Origin: Methylumidiphilus sp963753955 | GTDB lineage: Bacteria > Pseudomonadota > Gammaproteobacteria > Methylococcales > Methylococcaceae | NCBI GenBank assembly: GCA_963753955.1 | Contig: CAVWEM010000022.1 | Span: 62,001 to 126,000, forward strand | Length of the DNA: 64,000 bases | Direction: 5' to 3' | Notes under the pieces: generated by a model | Databases searched by the model: none | Seen by the model: only the letters and a program-made list of their open reading frames with translations | Told to the model about the DNA's origin: nothing | Shown: one piece after another, positions 50,632 to 59,812 of the stretch | How the letters are laid out: the number at the start of each line of letters is the position of its first letter | Numbering within the stretch: position 1 is the first letter of the stretch | Program-made: the position numbers and the translations under genes

Positions 50632-51360
50632 ATGCCTCCACCCAAAACCCGCGAAATCAAAACCAAGCTCCAGGTCACCTGCCAAAACTGCAGCCTTAGC
50701 GAGTTGTGCATCCCGCGTGGCCTTAGCCATAAAGATATCGAGCGCATCGGCGCTATCGTCAGCCGCAAAAAATCGCTGCATAAGGGCGATTACCTGTATC
50801 GCCAGGGGGACAAGTTTCGCGGCATCCTGGCCATAAAATCAGGCACCGCCAAGCTGATGACCATGGATCTATACGGGGGCGAATTCCTCACCGGCTATTT
50901 GTTGCCCGGCGAACTGCTCGGCTTCGACGCCCTCGCCGACGACCGCCACCATTACTCGGCCTTGGCCCTGGAGCCTTTGGAATACTGCGAAATGCCCAGC
51001 GAGGATCTGGACAGCCTGTGCCGCGAAGTGCCCAACCTGTTGCGGGAGCTGTTCCGCCATGCCGGCAAGACCCTCAACATGGGGACCGACCGATTCGTGT
51101 TAAGCCAGCGCACGGCGGAAGAGCGCGTCGTCAACTTCCTGCTCGACCTCTCCGATCGCCTCAGCCGTCGCGGCTTCTCGGGGGTGGAGATCAAACTCAG
51201 CCTCACCCGCCAGGAAATCGGCAACTACCTAGGGCTGGCCCTGGAGACCGTCAGCCGCGCCCTTAAAAGCCTGGAAGACTCGGGGTTGATCACTGTCCAA
51301 GCCAAGCTCATCCGCATCCTCGACAAGGATAGGCTGTGCGCCCTCAGCGTGGCACCATAA
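50632..51360 (+). CDS. fnr: Fnr-type oxygen-sensing transcription regulator
   Basis: The 242-residue protein belongs to the Crp/Fnr family with oxygen sensing by a [4Fe-4S] cluster. Three N-terminal cysteines lie in TCQNCSLSELCIPRG and the fourth is in LEYCEMPSEDL near residue 122. The cyclic-nucleotide-like domain and dimerisation helix follow. The helix-turn-helix is LTRQEIGNYLGLALETVSRA with the E-x-x-S-R of Fnr that reads TTGAT. In a methanotroph it would control respiration and low-oxygen adaptation. The next gene, fchA, is convergent with it. Confidence 0.92.
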   Translation: MPPPKTREIKTKLQVTCQNCSLSELCIPRGLSHKDIERIGAIVSRKKSLHKGDYLYRQGDKFRGILAIKSGTAKLMTMDLYGGEFLTGYLLPGELLGFDALADDRHHYSALALEPLEYCEMPSEDLDSLCREVPNLLRELFRHAGKTLNMGTDRFVLSQRTAEERVVNFLLDLSDRLSRRGFSGVEIKLSLTRQEIGNYLGLALETVSRALKSLEDSGLITVQAKLIRILDKDRLCALSVAP

Positions 51361-51377
51361 GAACCATAAGAAAAGAA

Positions 51378-52001
51378 TCAAAGCCTGCTTTTGGCCTCCT
51401 GGTAGATTTCCTCGGCAGAGATGTCCATGCCCGCCAAAAGGGCGTCGAGTTCGCCGATGCGCTCTTGGACGAAAGCCTCGTCCTTGATCGCCCCGGCATT
51501 GACGTAGACATTCAGGGCGGCGCTTTTCAACGCGCTATAAGCGGCCAAAACCGCCACGCCAGCGTCGCTGACGACATTTTTGTTGCCCTTCTCGGCGACC
51601 ACCCGGCTGAGGGCGATGAGTTCGGCGCAGGCACGGGCGCAATCCAAAGGCACGAGGGTGGCGGACTTCAGTGCGGCCTGGATCGCATCCACGCGGGCCA
51701 GCTTCTGTGCGTCGGTGTCCTTGGGCAGGCCGTAAGCGCCCATGACCTGGCCGAACACGTCCGCGTCGGCACGGATCATGTCGGCCAAACGGGCGCGGAG
51801 AGCTTCGGCCCGTTCCAGCGTCGCCTTCATCTCCGCTTCCACGGCCTCATAATTCTTCTTGCCAAGGGTGAGATTGCAAACCATGCTGACCAAGGCCGCA
51901 CCCATCGCGCCCATGACGGCAGCCGCGCCGCCACCGCCGGGAGTCGGTGCCTTGCTAGCGAGTCCGTCGAGAAACTGCTGAAGAGTCTGGTCTTTAATCA
52001 T
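51378..52001 (-). CDS. fchA: Methenyl-tetrahydrofolate cyclohydrolase
   Basis: FchA converts methenyl-H4F to formyl-H4F and belongs to the FTCD C-terminal family. The 207-residue protein closely follows the Methylorubrum enzyme: FLDGLASKAPTPGGGGAAAV, GAALVSMVCNLTLGKKNYE, MGAYGLPKDT, AEKGNKNVVSDAGVAVLAAY and ALNVYVNAGAIKDEAF. ATG 52001 is preceded by AGGAGA. A TATAAT hexamer on the reverse strand (52048-52053) may be its -10. Opposite it lies mtdA, which makes the substrate; the pair links formaldehyde or formate assimilation to H4F. Confidence 0.94.
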   Translation of the reverse strand: MIKDQTLQQFLDGLASKAPTPGGGGAAAVMGAMGAALVSMVCNLTLGKKNYEAVEAEMKATLERAEALRARLADMIRADADVFGQVMGAYGLPKDTDAQKLARVDAIQAALKSATLVPLDCARACAELIALSRVVAEKGNKNVVSDAGVAVLAAYSALKSAALNVYVNAGAIKDEAFVQERIGELDALLAGMDISAEEIYQEAKSRL

Positions 52002-52097
52002 GGCAAGGTTCTCCTGTTGGCCGTTCAATGCATTAAAATAGCCGACTATTATAGGATAGCGCTCCGACGAGGCATAAAACTTCTAGCAGGATCATTG

Positions 52098-52958
52098 ATG
52101 AAAAAACTGTTGTTCCAGTTTGACACCGACCTCCATCCCTCCGTATTCGACACTGTGGTCGGCTATGACGGCGGTGCCGACCATGTCATCGGCCATGGCG
52201 GACTGACCCCGGAAAATGTCGGTGCGCTGGTCGAAGGGGCGATCTTCACCCGCTCGCCGAAGGACAAGAAAAACACCGCAATCTTCATCGGCGGCGGCAA
52301 CATGGCCGCCGGGCAGGCGTTGCTGCAAGCGGTCAACAGCCGGTTTTTCGCAGGCTTCCGCGTCTCCGTGATGCTGGACAGCAACGGCGGCAACACCACG
52401 GCGGCGGCAGCCGTCGCCAAACTGGCCGCAAGCGGGGCCATCGCTGGCAAAAAAGCGGTGGTGCTGGCCGGCACCGGCCCGGTGGGCCAACGCGCCGCCG
52501 TCATGCTGGCCCAGGAAGGCGCCGCCCACGTGCTTGTCACTTCGCGCAGGCTCGCCCAAGCCGAAAAGACCTGCGCCGACACGAAGACGCGCTTCGGCGT
52601 CCATCTGATCCCGGCGGAAGCCATCGACGAAGACGCCCGCGCCAAGCTCATCGAAGGGGCGCACATCGTCTTCGCCACTGGCGCGGCAGGGGTTGAATTG
52701 CTAAAAGAGGAACATTGGCGCGACAATCCCACGCTGGAGTTGATCGCCGACGCCAACACCACCCCGCCCTTAGGGATAGGCGGCATCGACATGTTGGACC
52801 GGGGCGCAGCCCGCCACGGCAAGATTGTCTGGGGGCCGCTAGGCTTCGGCCCGCTCAAGCTGGCCCTGCACCGGGCTTGCGTCGCTCGTTTGTTCGAGCA
52901 AAACGACCTGATCCTAGACGCGACGGAAATCTTCAAAACCGCGAAACAAATGGCTTAA
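52098..52958 (+). CDS. mtdA: NADP-dependent methylene-H4F/H4MPT dehydrogenase
   Basis: MtdA oxidises methylene-H4F (and methylene-H4MPT) with NADP in methylotrophs. The 286-residue protein follows the Methylorubrum enzyme: KLLFQFDTDLHPSVFDTVVG, YDGGADHVIGHG, SVMLDSNGGNTTAAAAVAKL, VVLAGTGPVGQRAAVMLAQE and PPLGIGGIDMLDRG. It is not MtdB, which has a different N-terminus. AGGA stands before ATG 52098. It is divergent from fchA, and a rubredoxin gene follows 17 bp downstream in the same direction. Confidence 0.95.
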   Translation: MKKLLFQFDTDLHPSVFDTVVGYDGGADHVIGHGGLTPENVGALVEGAIFTRSPKDKKNTAIFIGGGNMAAGQALLQAVNSRFFAGFRVSVMLDSNGGNTTAAAAVAKLAASGAIAGKKAVVLAGTGPVGQRAAVMLAQEGAAHVLVTSRRLAQAEKTCADTKTRFGVHLIPAEAIDEDARAKLIEGAHIVFATGAAGVELLKEEHWRDNPTLELIADANTTPPLGIGGIDMLDRGAARHGKIVWGPLGFGPLKLALHRACVARLFEQNDLILDATEIFKTAKQMA

Positions 52959-52975
52959 AAAAACCGGAGAAAACC

Positions 52976-53149
52976 ATGCCTGAATTTAAAAAATACCTGT
53001 GTATCGTATGCGGCTTCATTTATGACGAAGAACTGGGCGATGAGGATTCCAATCTGGCGCCTGGAACCCGCTGGGAAGACATCCCCGAGGATTGGTCTTG
53101 TCCGGATTGCGGAGCCAGCAAGGAAGATTTCGAGTTGATCGTCGTCTAG
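52976..53149 (+). CDS. rubA: Rubredoxin
   Basis: The 57-residue protein holds one Fe(Cys)4 site: cysteines in LCIVCGFIYDEELGD and SCPDCGASKEDFEL. Rubredoxins pass single electrons, for example to alkane hydroxylases of AlkB type. GGAGA lies 7 bp before the ATG, and the gene runs between mtdA (17-bp gap) and its presumed reductase (9-bp gap), so the three are probably co-transcribed. Confidence 0.95.
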   Translation: MPEFKKYLCIVCGFIYDEELGDEDSNLAPGTRWEDIPEDWSCPDCGASKEDFELIVV

Positions 53150-53158
53150 GGCAGCCCC

Positions 53159-54187
53159 ATGCCTAAACACATCGTCGTGGTCGGATCGGGGATAGCCGGC
53201 GTCACGTTCGCTGAGGAATTCCGCAAACTGGAACGGGAAACATTTATCACACTGCTGACCCGCGAAACCTATGGCTATTATTCCCGGCCCTTGCTATCCC
53301 ACGGCTTCAGCCGTGGCGACATCGAAACCAAGATCGTCCTCAAATCCTTCCCCGTGCTGATTGGCAACCACATCGCCGTGGAAGGCGGGGCGGAGGTCTT
53401 AGGGTTGGACAGGGGCGCGAAAAAATTCGTTTTCCGCAAAGACGGCGAGGACATGACCCTAGGCTACGACACGCTGGTGCTGGCCACCGGTTCCGCAGCC
53501 TGGGTGCCGCCGCCGTTCCGTTCACAGGCTGGCTTGTTCCATGTGCTCAACAGCCTGGCCGACCTCGCCGCCTTGCGCCGCTTGCGCGAAGACATCCAAC
53601 GCCAGCAGCCGCGCCCGCGTTGGGCCGTGATTGGCGGCGGCTTGATCGGCTGTGAAATCTCCGCCGACCTGGCCAAGGCGGGAGACGAAGTGGTTTTGTT
53701 CCACGCCCTGCCCCGCCTGATGGAAAGGCAGTTGGCGGAGGAAGACTCGGCCACCCTGCTAGGCACCATGCGCGGTGACTTGGGCATAGAGGTTCTGCGG
53801 GACCAGACAGTGCAAGGATTTGCAGGTTCGGGGACAGATTTGGCGGTGAAGCTGGCCGATGGCCTGCGATCCGGATTCCATGGCATCATCGTCGCCTGCG
53901 GCTTTAAACCCCGGACGGAATTGGCGGAATCCTGTGGACTGGAAATCCGCCGGGGCATTGCGGTGGATCAATTCCTCGCCACCGCCGACCCCGACATCCA
54001 TGCCATCGGCGACTGCGCCGAACTGCCCGACGGCAGGATCTACGCCTACGTCACACCGGCCCGCAGCCAAGGCTTGTGGCTGGCGAAGCACCTGGCGGGC
54101 CAGACCCAAGATCCGTGGGCTGTTCCCGCCTTCAAACCGAAGGCCAAGGTGCCGGGTTTCGAGGCGGCGCATCCTTACCTGTTCTGA
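53159..54187 (+). CDS. Rubredoxin reductase-type FAD oxidoreductase
   Basis: The 342-residue protein is a pyridine-nucleotide-disulfide oxidoreductase-like flavoprotein. The FAD-binding GxGxxG is VVVGSGIAGVTFAEE, the NAD(P)-binding site IGGGLIGCEISADLAKAGDE and the C-terminal FAD motif DIHAIGDCAEL. It lies directly after rubredoxin, so it is likely NAD(P)H:rubredoxin reductase. No redox-active disulfide (CxxxxC) is present. Confidence 0.9.
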   Translation: MPKHIVVVGSGIAGVTFAEEFRKLERETFITLLTRETYGYYSRPLLSHGFSRGDIETKIVLKSFPVLIGNHIAVEGGAEVLGLDRGAKKFVFRKDGEDMTLGYDTLVLATGSAAWVPPPFRSQAGLFHVLNSLADLAALRRLREDIQRQQPRPRWAVIGGGLIGCEISADLAKAGDEVVLFHALPRLMERQLAEEDSATLLGTMRGDLGIEVLRDQTVQGFAGSGTDLAVKLADGLRSGFHGIIVACGFKPRTELAESCGLEIRRGIAVDQFLATADPDIHAIGDCAELPDGRIYAYVTPARSQGLWLAKHLAGQTQDPWAVPAFKPKAKVPGFEAAHPYLF

Positions 54188-54298
54188 CGCCGCCCCAAAA
54201 ACGCCGCTTGAAAAAAACCAAGCTGTCCCAATATTCTATTGGCAGGCCACAAGCAGGCCCACACCGACAACCCAAACCAACGAGGAAAACGAATCACC

Positions 54299-56195
54299 AT
54301 GACTGTTGCAGAGAACAAAGTCACCCTAGGATTTGAAGCGGAAGTCAAGCAACTGCTGCACCTGATGATCCACTCCTTGTACAGCAACAAGGAGATCTTC
54401 CTGCGCGAACTGATCTCCAACGCTTCCGACGCCGCCGACAAGCTGCGCTTCAGCGCCTTGAGCAACGAAAGCCTGTACGAAGGCGACAGCCAGTTGAAGA
54501 TCCGCGTCGATTTTGACAAGGACAAGCGCACTGTCACCGTCACCGACAATGGCATCGGCATGAACCGCGACGAGGTGCGCGAGAACATCGGCACCATCGC
54601 CCGCTCCGGCACCCGCCACTTTTTCGAATCGCTGACCGGCGACGAATCCAAGGACAGCCAGTTGATCGGCCAGTTCGGCGTCGGCTTTTACTCCTCTTTC
54701 ATCGTCGCCGACAAAGTCACCCTGGAAACCCGCGAGGCTGGCGGCGACCCGGAGGAAGGCGTGCGTTGGGAGTCCACTGGCGAAGGCAACTTCACGCTGG
54801 AAACTATCCATAAGCCAGACCGGGGCACCAAGATTACCCTGCACCTGCGCGAGGGCGAGGACGAATTCCTTGATGGATGGAAACTGCGGGGCATCATCCG
54901 CAAATTCTCCGACCACATCTCCCTGCCCATCGAGATGAAAAAAGAGCATTACGGCGAGGACAAGGACGAAAAGCCAGATGAATACGAGACTGTCAACAGC
55001 GCCTCCGCGCTGTGGGCCAAGTCCAAGGATGACATCAGCGAGGAAGCCTACAACGAGTTTTTCAAGCATGTCTCCCACGACTTCAAGGAACCCTTGGCCC
55101 GCCTGCATAGCCGGGTGGAAGGCAACAACGAATACACCTTGCTGCTGTACATCCCATCCCATGCGCCCTTCGACCTGTGGGATCGCGATGCCAAGCATGG
55201 GGTGAAGCTGTACGTGCGCAAGGTGTTCATCACCGACGACGCAGACAAGCTGCTGCCGCGCTGGCTGCGCTTCATCCGTGGCGTGATCGACTCGGACTCC
55301 TTGCCGCTCAACGTCTCCCGCGAACTGCTCCAGGAAAACAAGCTGCTGGAGAAGATCCGCTCCGGCGCGGTGAAGAAATTGCTGGGCCTGTTCGAGGATC
55401 TGGCGCACTAACGAGCCGGACAAATACAAAGCATTCTGGAAAGAATTCGGCCAAGTGCTGAAAGAAGGCGTCATCGATGACTTCAAGAACAAGGATCGTC
55501 TTGCCAAGCTGCTGCGCTTCGCGTCCACCAGCACTGACGCCCAAGAAGTCAGCCTGGACGATTACATCAGCCGCATGAAGGAAGGCCAGGACACTATCTA
55601 TTACATCACCGGCGACAGTTTGGCAGCGGCGAAGAACAGTCCGCATCTGGAGATTTTCCGCAAAAAAGGCTTGGAAGTCCTATTGCTGGGCGAGCGTGTG
55701 GACTCTTGGCTGGCGGATCACCTCACCGACTACGAAGGCAAGCACCTGCAATCCATCGCCAGGGGCGACCTGGATCTGGGCAAGCTGGAAGACGAGAAGG
55801 AAAAGGAAGAAATCGAGGCGGTCGGCAAGGATTTCGAGGAAGTGCTCGGCAAGATCAAGAAAGCCCTGGATGGCAAGGTCGCCAATGTGCGCCTCAGCCA
55901 GCGACTCACCGACTCTCCCTCTTGCCTGGTCAGTGAGGCCTATGGCATGAGCCGCACCATGGAGCGCATCCTCAAGGAGGCCGGACAAAACGTCCCCGGC
56001 AGCAAGCCAGTGTTGGAGATCAACCCAAACCACGCCTTGATCGCCAAGCTCAGGGACGAAGCCGACGAAACCCGCTTCGCCGATCTGACGCAGATCTTGT
56101 TCGACCAAGCCGTGCTCAGCGAAGGCGGCACCATCGAAGACCCTGCGGCCTTTGTCCACAAGCTCAACAAGCTGCTGCTGCAAGCCATCGGCTAG
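54299..56195 (+). pseudogene. htpG: Molecular chaperone HtpG (Hsp90), frameshifted
   Basis: HtpG is the bacterial Hsp90. Frame one from ATG 54299 (MTVAENKVTLGFEAEVKQLL) carries the ATPase domain (FLRELISNASDAADKLRF, DNGIGMNRDEVRENIGTIAR, GQFGVGFYSSFIVADKV) and the middle domain to GLFEDLAH. Frame two continues NEPDKYKAFWKEFGQVLKEG and the dimerisation domain to LLLQAIG at 56195. A one-base insertion (T at 55409) makes TAA; removing it gives a 631-residue protein, the normal length. GAGGA lies upstream. The frame break is as likely a sequence error as a real loss. Confidence 0.93.
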
Positions 56196-56260
56196 GCAGT
56201 CCCACCACACGCCGGACGGGGTATGGACTCCGTCCGAGACGTCTCAGATGCCGAGCCCCA

Positions 56261-57625
56261 TCACATCATCGGCGTCCGCCGCCCCATCGCGCCCTTCACC
56301 CCGCGCATCATGCCCGCCAAGCTGTTGCCCTTCTTGAACTTTTTCATCATCTTTTGCATCTGCTCGAATTGCTTGAGCATCTTGTTGATTTCCGGCACAT
56401 CCGTGCCTGAGCCTTTGGCGATGCGGTTCTTGCGCGAACCGTTGAGGATATCGGGGTTGGCGCGCTCCTTTTTCGTCATCGAATCGATCATGGAGAGTTG
56501 TTGGTACAACTCCTTCTCGTTGATCTTGTCCTTCACATGCTGTGGCATCGTGGCGACGCCGGGCAGCTTGTCCAGCATGGCCATCACGCCGCCCATGCTC
56601 TTCAACTGGTTCAACTGGTCGCGGTAGTCCCCCAGGTTGAAGGCTTTGCCTTTGTGGATCTTCTTCGCCAGCTTCTCGGCCTTTTCCCGATCCATATTGC
56701 GTTCCACATCCTCGATGAGGGACAGCATGTCGCCCATCCCCAAGATGCGGGAGGCGAGGCGGTCGGGATGGAACAGTTCCAAGGCGGCGGTCTTTTCGCC
56801 CACACCTAAGAATTTGATCGGCTTGCCGGTGATGTGGCGGATGGACAATGCCGCGCCGCCTCTGGCGTCACCGTCGGTCTTGGTGAGAATGACACCTGTC
56901 AAAGGCAGAGCGTCGTGGAACGCCTTGGCGGTGTTGGCTGCGTCCTGTCCGGTCATGCTATCGACCACGAACAAGGTTTCAATGGGCTTGACCGCCGCAT
57001 GGATTTGCTTGATCTCGGCCATCATCTCCTCGTCGATGTGCAAACGCCCGGCAGTGTCGACGAGAACCACATCGAAATATTTCTTGCGCGCATGGTCGAT
57101 GGCAGCCTTGGCGATGTCCACCGGTTTTTGCGAAATATCGCTGGGGAAGAACTCAGCTTTGACTTCGCCAGCCAGGGTCTTCAACTGCTCGATGGCCGCC
57201 GGGCGGTACACGTCGGCGGACACCACCAGCACCGACTTGCGCTCGTTTTCCTTCAGCCAACGTGCCAGCTTGGCGACGGTGGTGGTCTTGCCCGCGCCTT
57301 GCAAACCGGCCATCAGGACGACTGCCGGAGGCTGGCAAGCCAAACTAAGCTTCACATGGGCGGTACCCATGATGGCCTTCAACTCTTCGTGGACGATCTT
57401 CACCAGCGACTGCCCGGGACTCAGGCTTTTCTCCACCTCATGGCCTAACGCCCGCTCTTTGACCTGTTCGATGAAGTCCTTGACCACGGGCAAGGCCACG
57501 TCGGCTTCCAGCAGCGCCGAGCGCACCTCGCGCAGGGTGTCCTGGATATTGCCCTCGGTCAAACGGCCCTGGCCGCGAATCTTTTTGAGCGAGTCGTTAA
57601 ATCGTTGGGTTAAGTTATCGAACAT
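56261..57625 (-). CDS. ffh: Signal recognition particle protein Ffh
   Basis: Ffh binds 4.5S RNA and signal sequences and targets membrane proteins to FtsY. The 454-residue protein has the N domain (MFDNLTQRFNDSLKKIRGQG), the GTPase G domain with GLQGAGKTTTVAKLARWLK, VLVDTAGRLHIDEEMM and TKTDGDARGGAALSIRHITG, and the methionine-rich M domain (MLKQFEQMQKMMKKFKKG). Length is typical. It is convergent with htpG. Confidence 0.97.
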   Translation of the reverse strand: MFDNLTQRFNDSLKKIRGQGRLTEGNIQDTLREVRSALLEADVALPVVKDFIEQVKERALGHEVEKSLSPGQSLVKIVHEELKAIMGTAHVKLSLACQPPAVVLMAGLQGAGKTTTVAKLARWLKENERKSVLVVSADVYRPAAIEQLKTLAGEVKAEFFPSDISQKPVDIAKAAIDHARKKYFDVVLVDTAGRLHIDEEMMAEIKQIHAAVKPIETLFVVDSMTGQDAANTAKAFHDALPLTGVILTKTDGDARGGAALSIRHITGKPIKFLGVGEKTAALELFHPDRLASRILGMGDMLSLIEDVERNMDREKAEKLAKKIHKGKAFNLGDYRDQLNQLKSMGGVMAMLDKLPGVATMPQHVKDKINEKELYQQLSMIDSMTKKERANPDILNGSRKNRIAKGSGTDVPEINKMLKQFEQMQKMMKKFKKGNSLAGMMRGVKGAMGRRTPMM

Positions 57626-57791
57626 GTGAATGTTACCTTTAGCGAGGCGAGGGGTGTCGGATTCCGGCTGGCGCTTAGGTTTCTTGGAATTCGCGCCAGC
57701 ATCAAGGGCGCAATTTTACTCCGAAGGGCGGCGGGAAGTGTTGTTTTTTGCTCTTGCGGGATGGTTTGGGTTGTTTCCCAGGGCAATCGCA

Positions 57792-58052
57792 TCAAGCAAT
57801 AGCTTGAATTCCCAGTATTTTTGCCCTATAAGCGTCATCCCAGCCCGCTTTCAGCCGCTTGTTCTTGATGCCGACCTTGGCGGTCTTGTCCAGTTTCAGC
57901 AGATTCAGCGTGATGCGGCGCAGGATCGAGAAGTCCTCCGCCGAGTTGCCCTCGCGCATCCGCGCCTGGTCTTCCCCATAGGCGACATCCAGAGACCCGT
58001 TTAGGCCGTTATCGACGCCCCAGTGCCCGCGCACGACCGTCCCCATCCGTTC
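57792..58052 (-). pseudogene. C-terminal fragment of an ISAs1-family transposase
   Basis: The reverse frame reads RSERMGTVVRGHWGVDNGLN, SLDVAYGEDQARMREGNSAE, DFSILRRITLNLLKLDKT and ends LGIQAIA. This is the C-terminal end of an ISAs1-type transposase (VRGHWGVENGLHW, FGEDQARxRxGN). The rest is cut off where the IS3 element begins at 58053 and I cannot find it beyond that element. Confidence 0.8.
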
Positions 58053-58110
58053 TGATCTTGCCACAATAACGTGGACACCTCATTTATGATGACAATCAGA
58101 GAGGTGTTCA

Positions 58111-58405
58111 ATGAGTTCAAGCGAAAAGAAGTCACGAGGGAAGTTCACGCCCGAATACCGGCTTCAAGCAGTGAAACGGGTATTGGCGGGGTCAGCCGGT
58201 GGCCGTGGTGGCGCGGGAGTTGAGGAACGGGGGCAGCCTGCTGCACAACTGGGTGACCCGCCACCGGCTGACGGAAGGCGGCGGTGCGCTCCAGGCCGAG
58301 CAGGCGGCGGAGATCGCCCGGCTGAAGCGGGCGCCAACCCAGAAGGAAGAAGAGGCCGCCATCCTAAAAAAAGCGATGGCGTACTTTGCCAGGGAATCCC
58401 GGTAA
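58111..58405 (+). pseudogene. IS3 transposase OrfA, frameshifted
   Basis: The N-terminal half reads MSSSEKKSRGKFTPEYRLQA and VKRVLAG, then shifts and continues PVAVVARELRNGGSLLHNWV, ARLKRAPTQ and ILKKAMAYFARESR. This is the OrfA helix-turn-helix and leucine-zipper protein. An extra T in GGGGTCAGCC (near 58192) breaks the frame. Confidence 0.75.
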
Positions 58406-59264
58406 GGTACGCCTTCGTGCAGGCCCACGAGAAGGTGTTTTCGGTGTCGGCGCTGTGCCGCGTCCTGGGCGTGGCGCGCAACGGCTACTACGCCTGGAGG
58501 CGGCGAGGGTAAAGCCCCCGCGACGAGGAGAACCGTCGGCTGGACGCCGACTTTCAGCGGATCTTCGCCCTCCTCAAGGGCCATTACGGCGCGCCGCGCC
58601 TGGCCTTGGAACTGGAGGCGGAAGGATGGCAGGTGAGCCGCCGCCGGGTGGCGAAGCGGATGCGGGCGCTGGGCCTGCGGGCCAAGGCGGCGAAGAAGTT
58701 CAAAGCCACGACGCAATCCAAGCACACCCTGCCGGTGGCCCCGGATCGGTTGGGGCAAGACTTCACGGGGCAGAGGCGGCAAACCAAAAGTGGGTGGCCG
58801 ACATCACCTACGTCTGAACCGAGGAAGGCTGGCTGTACCTGGCGGCCGTGCCCGACCTGTATTCCCGCGCCGTGGTCAGGTGGGCCATGGACAGGCGGAT
58901 GACGCGGGAGCTGGTGGTCTCCGCCCTCACCATGGCCGTCTGGCGGCGCAGGCCGGAGGCCGGACTCATCGCCCATTCCGACCGGGGCAAACAGTATGCC
59001 TCGGGGGACTACCAGGCCGTCTTGGAGCGCCACGGCTTCCTGTGCAGCATGAGCAAAAAAGGCGATTGCCACGACAACGCCGCCATGGAGAGCTTCTTCC
59101 ACTCGCTGAAGGTTGAGCAGGTGAACGACTGCCACTACCAGACCCGAGAGGAAGCCAAGGCGGACATCTTCGAGTACATCGAAGCCTACCACAACCCCGT
59201 CCGGCCGCACTCGACCTTGAACTACCTATCGCCCAGGGACTTCGAGAACAGGAAGGCCGCTTAA
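58404..59264 (+). pseudogene. IS3 transposase OrfB with nonsense and frame defects
   Basis: The frame reads VRYAFVQAHEKVFSVSALCR, a TAA at 58510-58512, then RDEENRRLDADFQRIFALLK and LGLRAKAAKKFKATTQSKHT. A frame change near 58767 and a TGA after NQKWVADITYV follow before the rest. The DDE residues are present: D in ADITYV, D in LIAHSDRGKQYA and E in AAMESFFHSLKVEQ. Two stops and one indel make it inactive. Confidence 0.8.
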
Positions 59265-59440
59265 TGACAACGGTGTCCACAAAAGGGTTGCAAGATCAGT
59301 TGCCTGTTGCCTACGCGAAATGATTTCGGTATGGACGGGCGGCACCGGGAGCGCAAAGGCGATATTTGATGGGTAAGGCAGGACTGCTGACGGCGGATTG
59401 ACCGCCAAAGGCTACATAGGGGCTACATGGGCATAAAAAA

Positions 59441-59476
59441 GCAAAAAGGTTTACCGATTTTCATCAGTAAGCCTTT
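59441..59476 (-). terminator. Terminator after tRNA-fMet
   Basis: On the reverse strand AAAGGCTTAC...GTAAACCTTTTTGC forms an imperfect hairpin with a run of T's, about 10 bases after the encoded CCA of the tRNA. It would end the tRNA transcript. Confidence 0.6.
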
Positions 59477-59484
59477 GTTTTTAT

Positions 59485-59561
<77 letters not shown>

Positions 59562-59812
59562 TCGATATGAAGAATTGTACCAATTCGGCGTAGGATTTGC
59601 AACAGTTTAATGGATTTTTCTTTTCCGAAGGCCCACATTGTTTCGAGGAAGAGCCTTAGATCTGCGTCGGCCAAGGTGGGTGGCACCGCATACAGAGGTT
59701 GCCAAGCGCGGCCCAATAGGGTGAAATGCCTGAGTTTCCGCGTAGCGGAGGTTCCGCGTCCAGAGGTTATCCTCCCCCGTCCATTTTCCGACTAGTCTCT
59801 TCCCCTATCCGC

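Larger units (their letters stand above)
58053..59298 (+). mobile_element. IS3-family insertion sequence, degenerate
   Basis: The 1,246-bp element has imperfect ends TGATCTTGC...GTGGACACC on the left and the inverted GGTGTCCAC...GCAAGATCA on the right. It carries two transposase frames in IS3 layout, with several defects. No clear target duplication is seen (CCGTT|C and G|TTGCC). It is inserted in an ISAs1-type transposase remnant and lies directly beside tRNA-fMet. Confidence 0.85.

Noticed and set aside
52098..52958. Calling the gene mtdB
   Set aside because: The N-terminus (KLLFQFDTDLHPSVFD) and GGIDMLDRG match MtdA; MtdB has a different N-terminal sequence. The fchA neighbour also supports MtdA.
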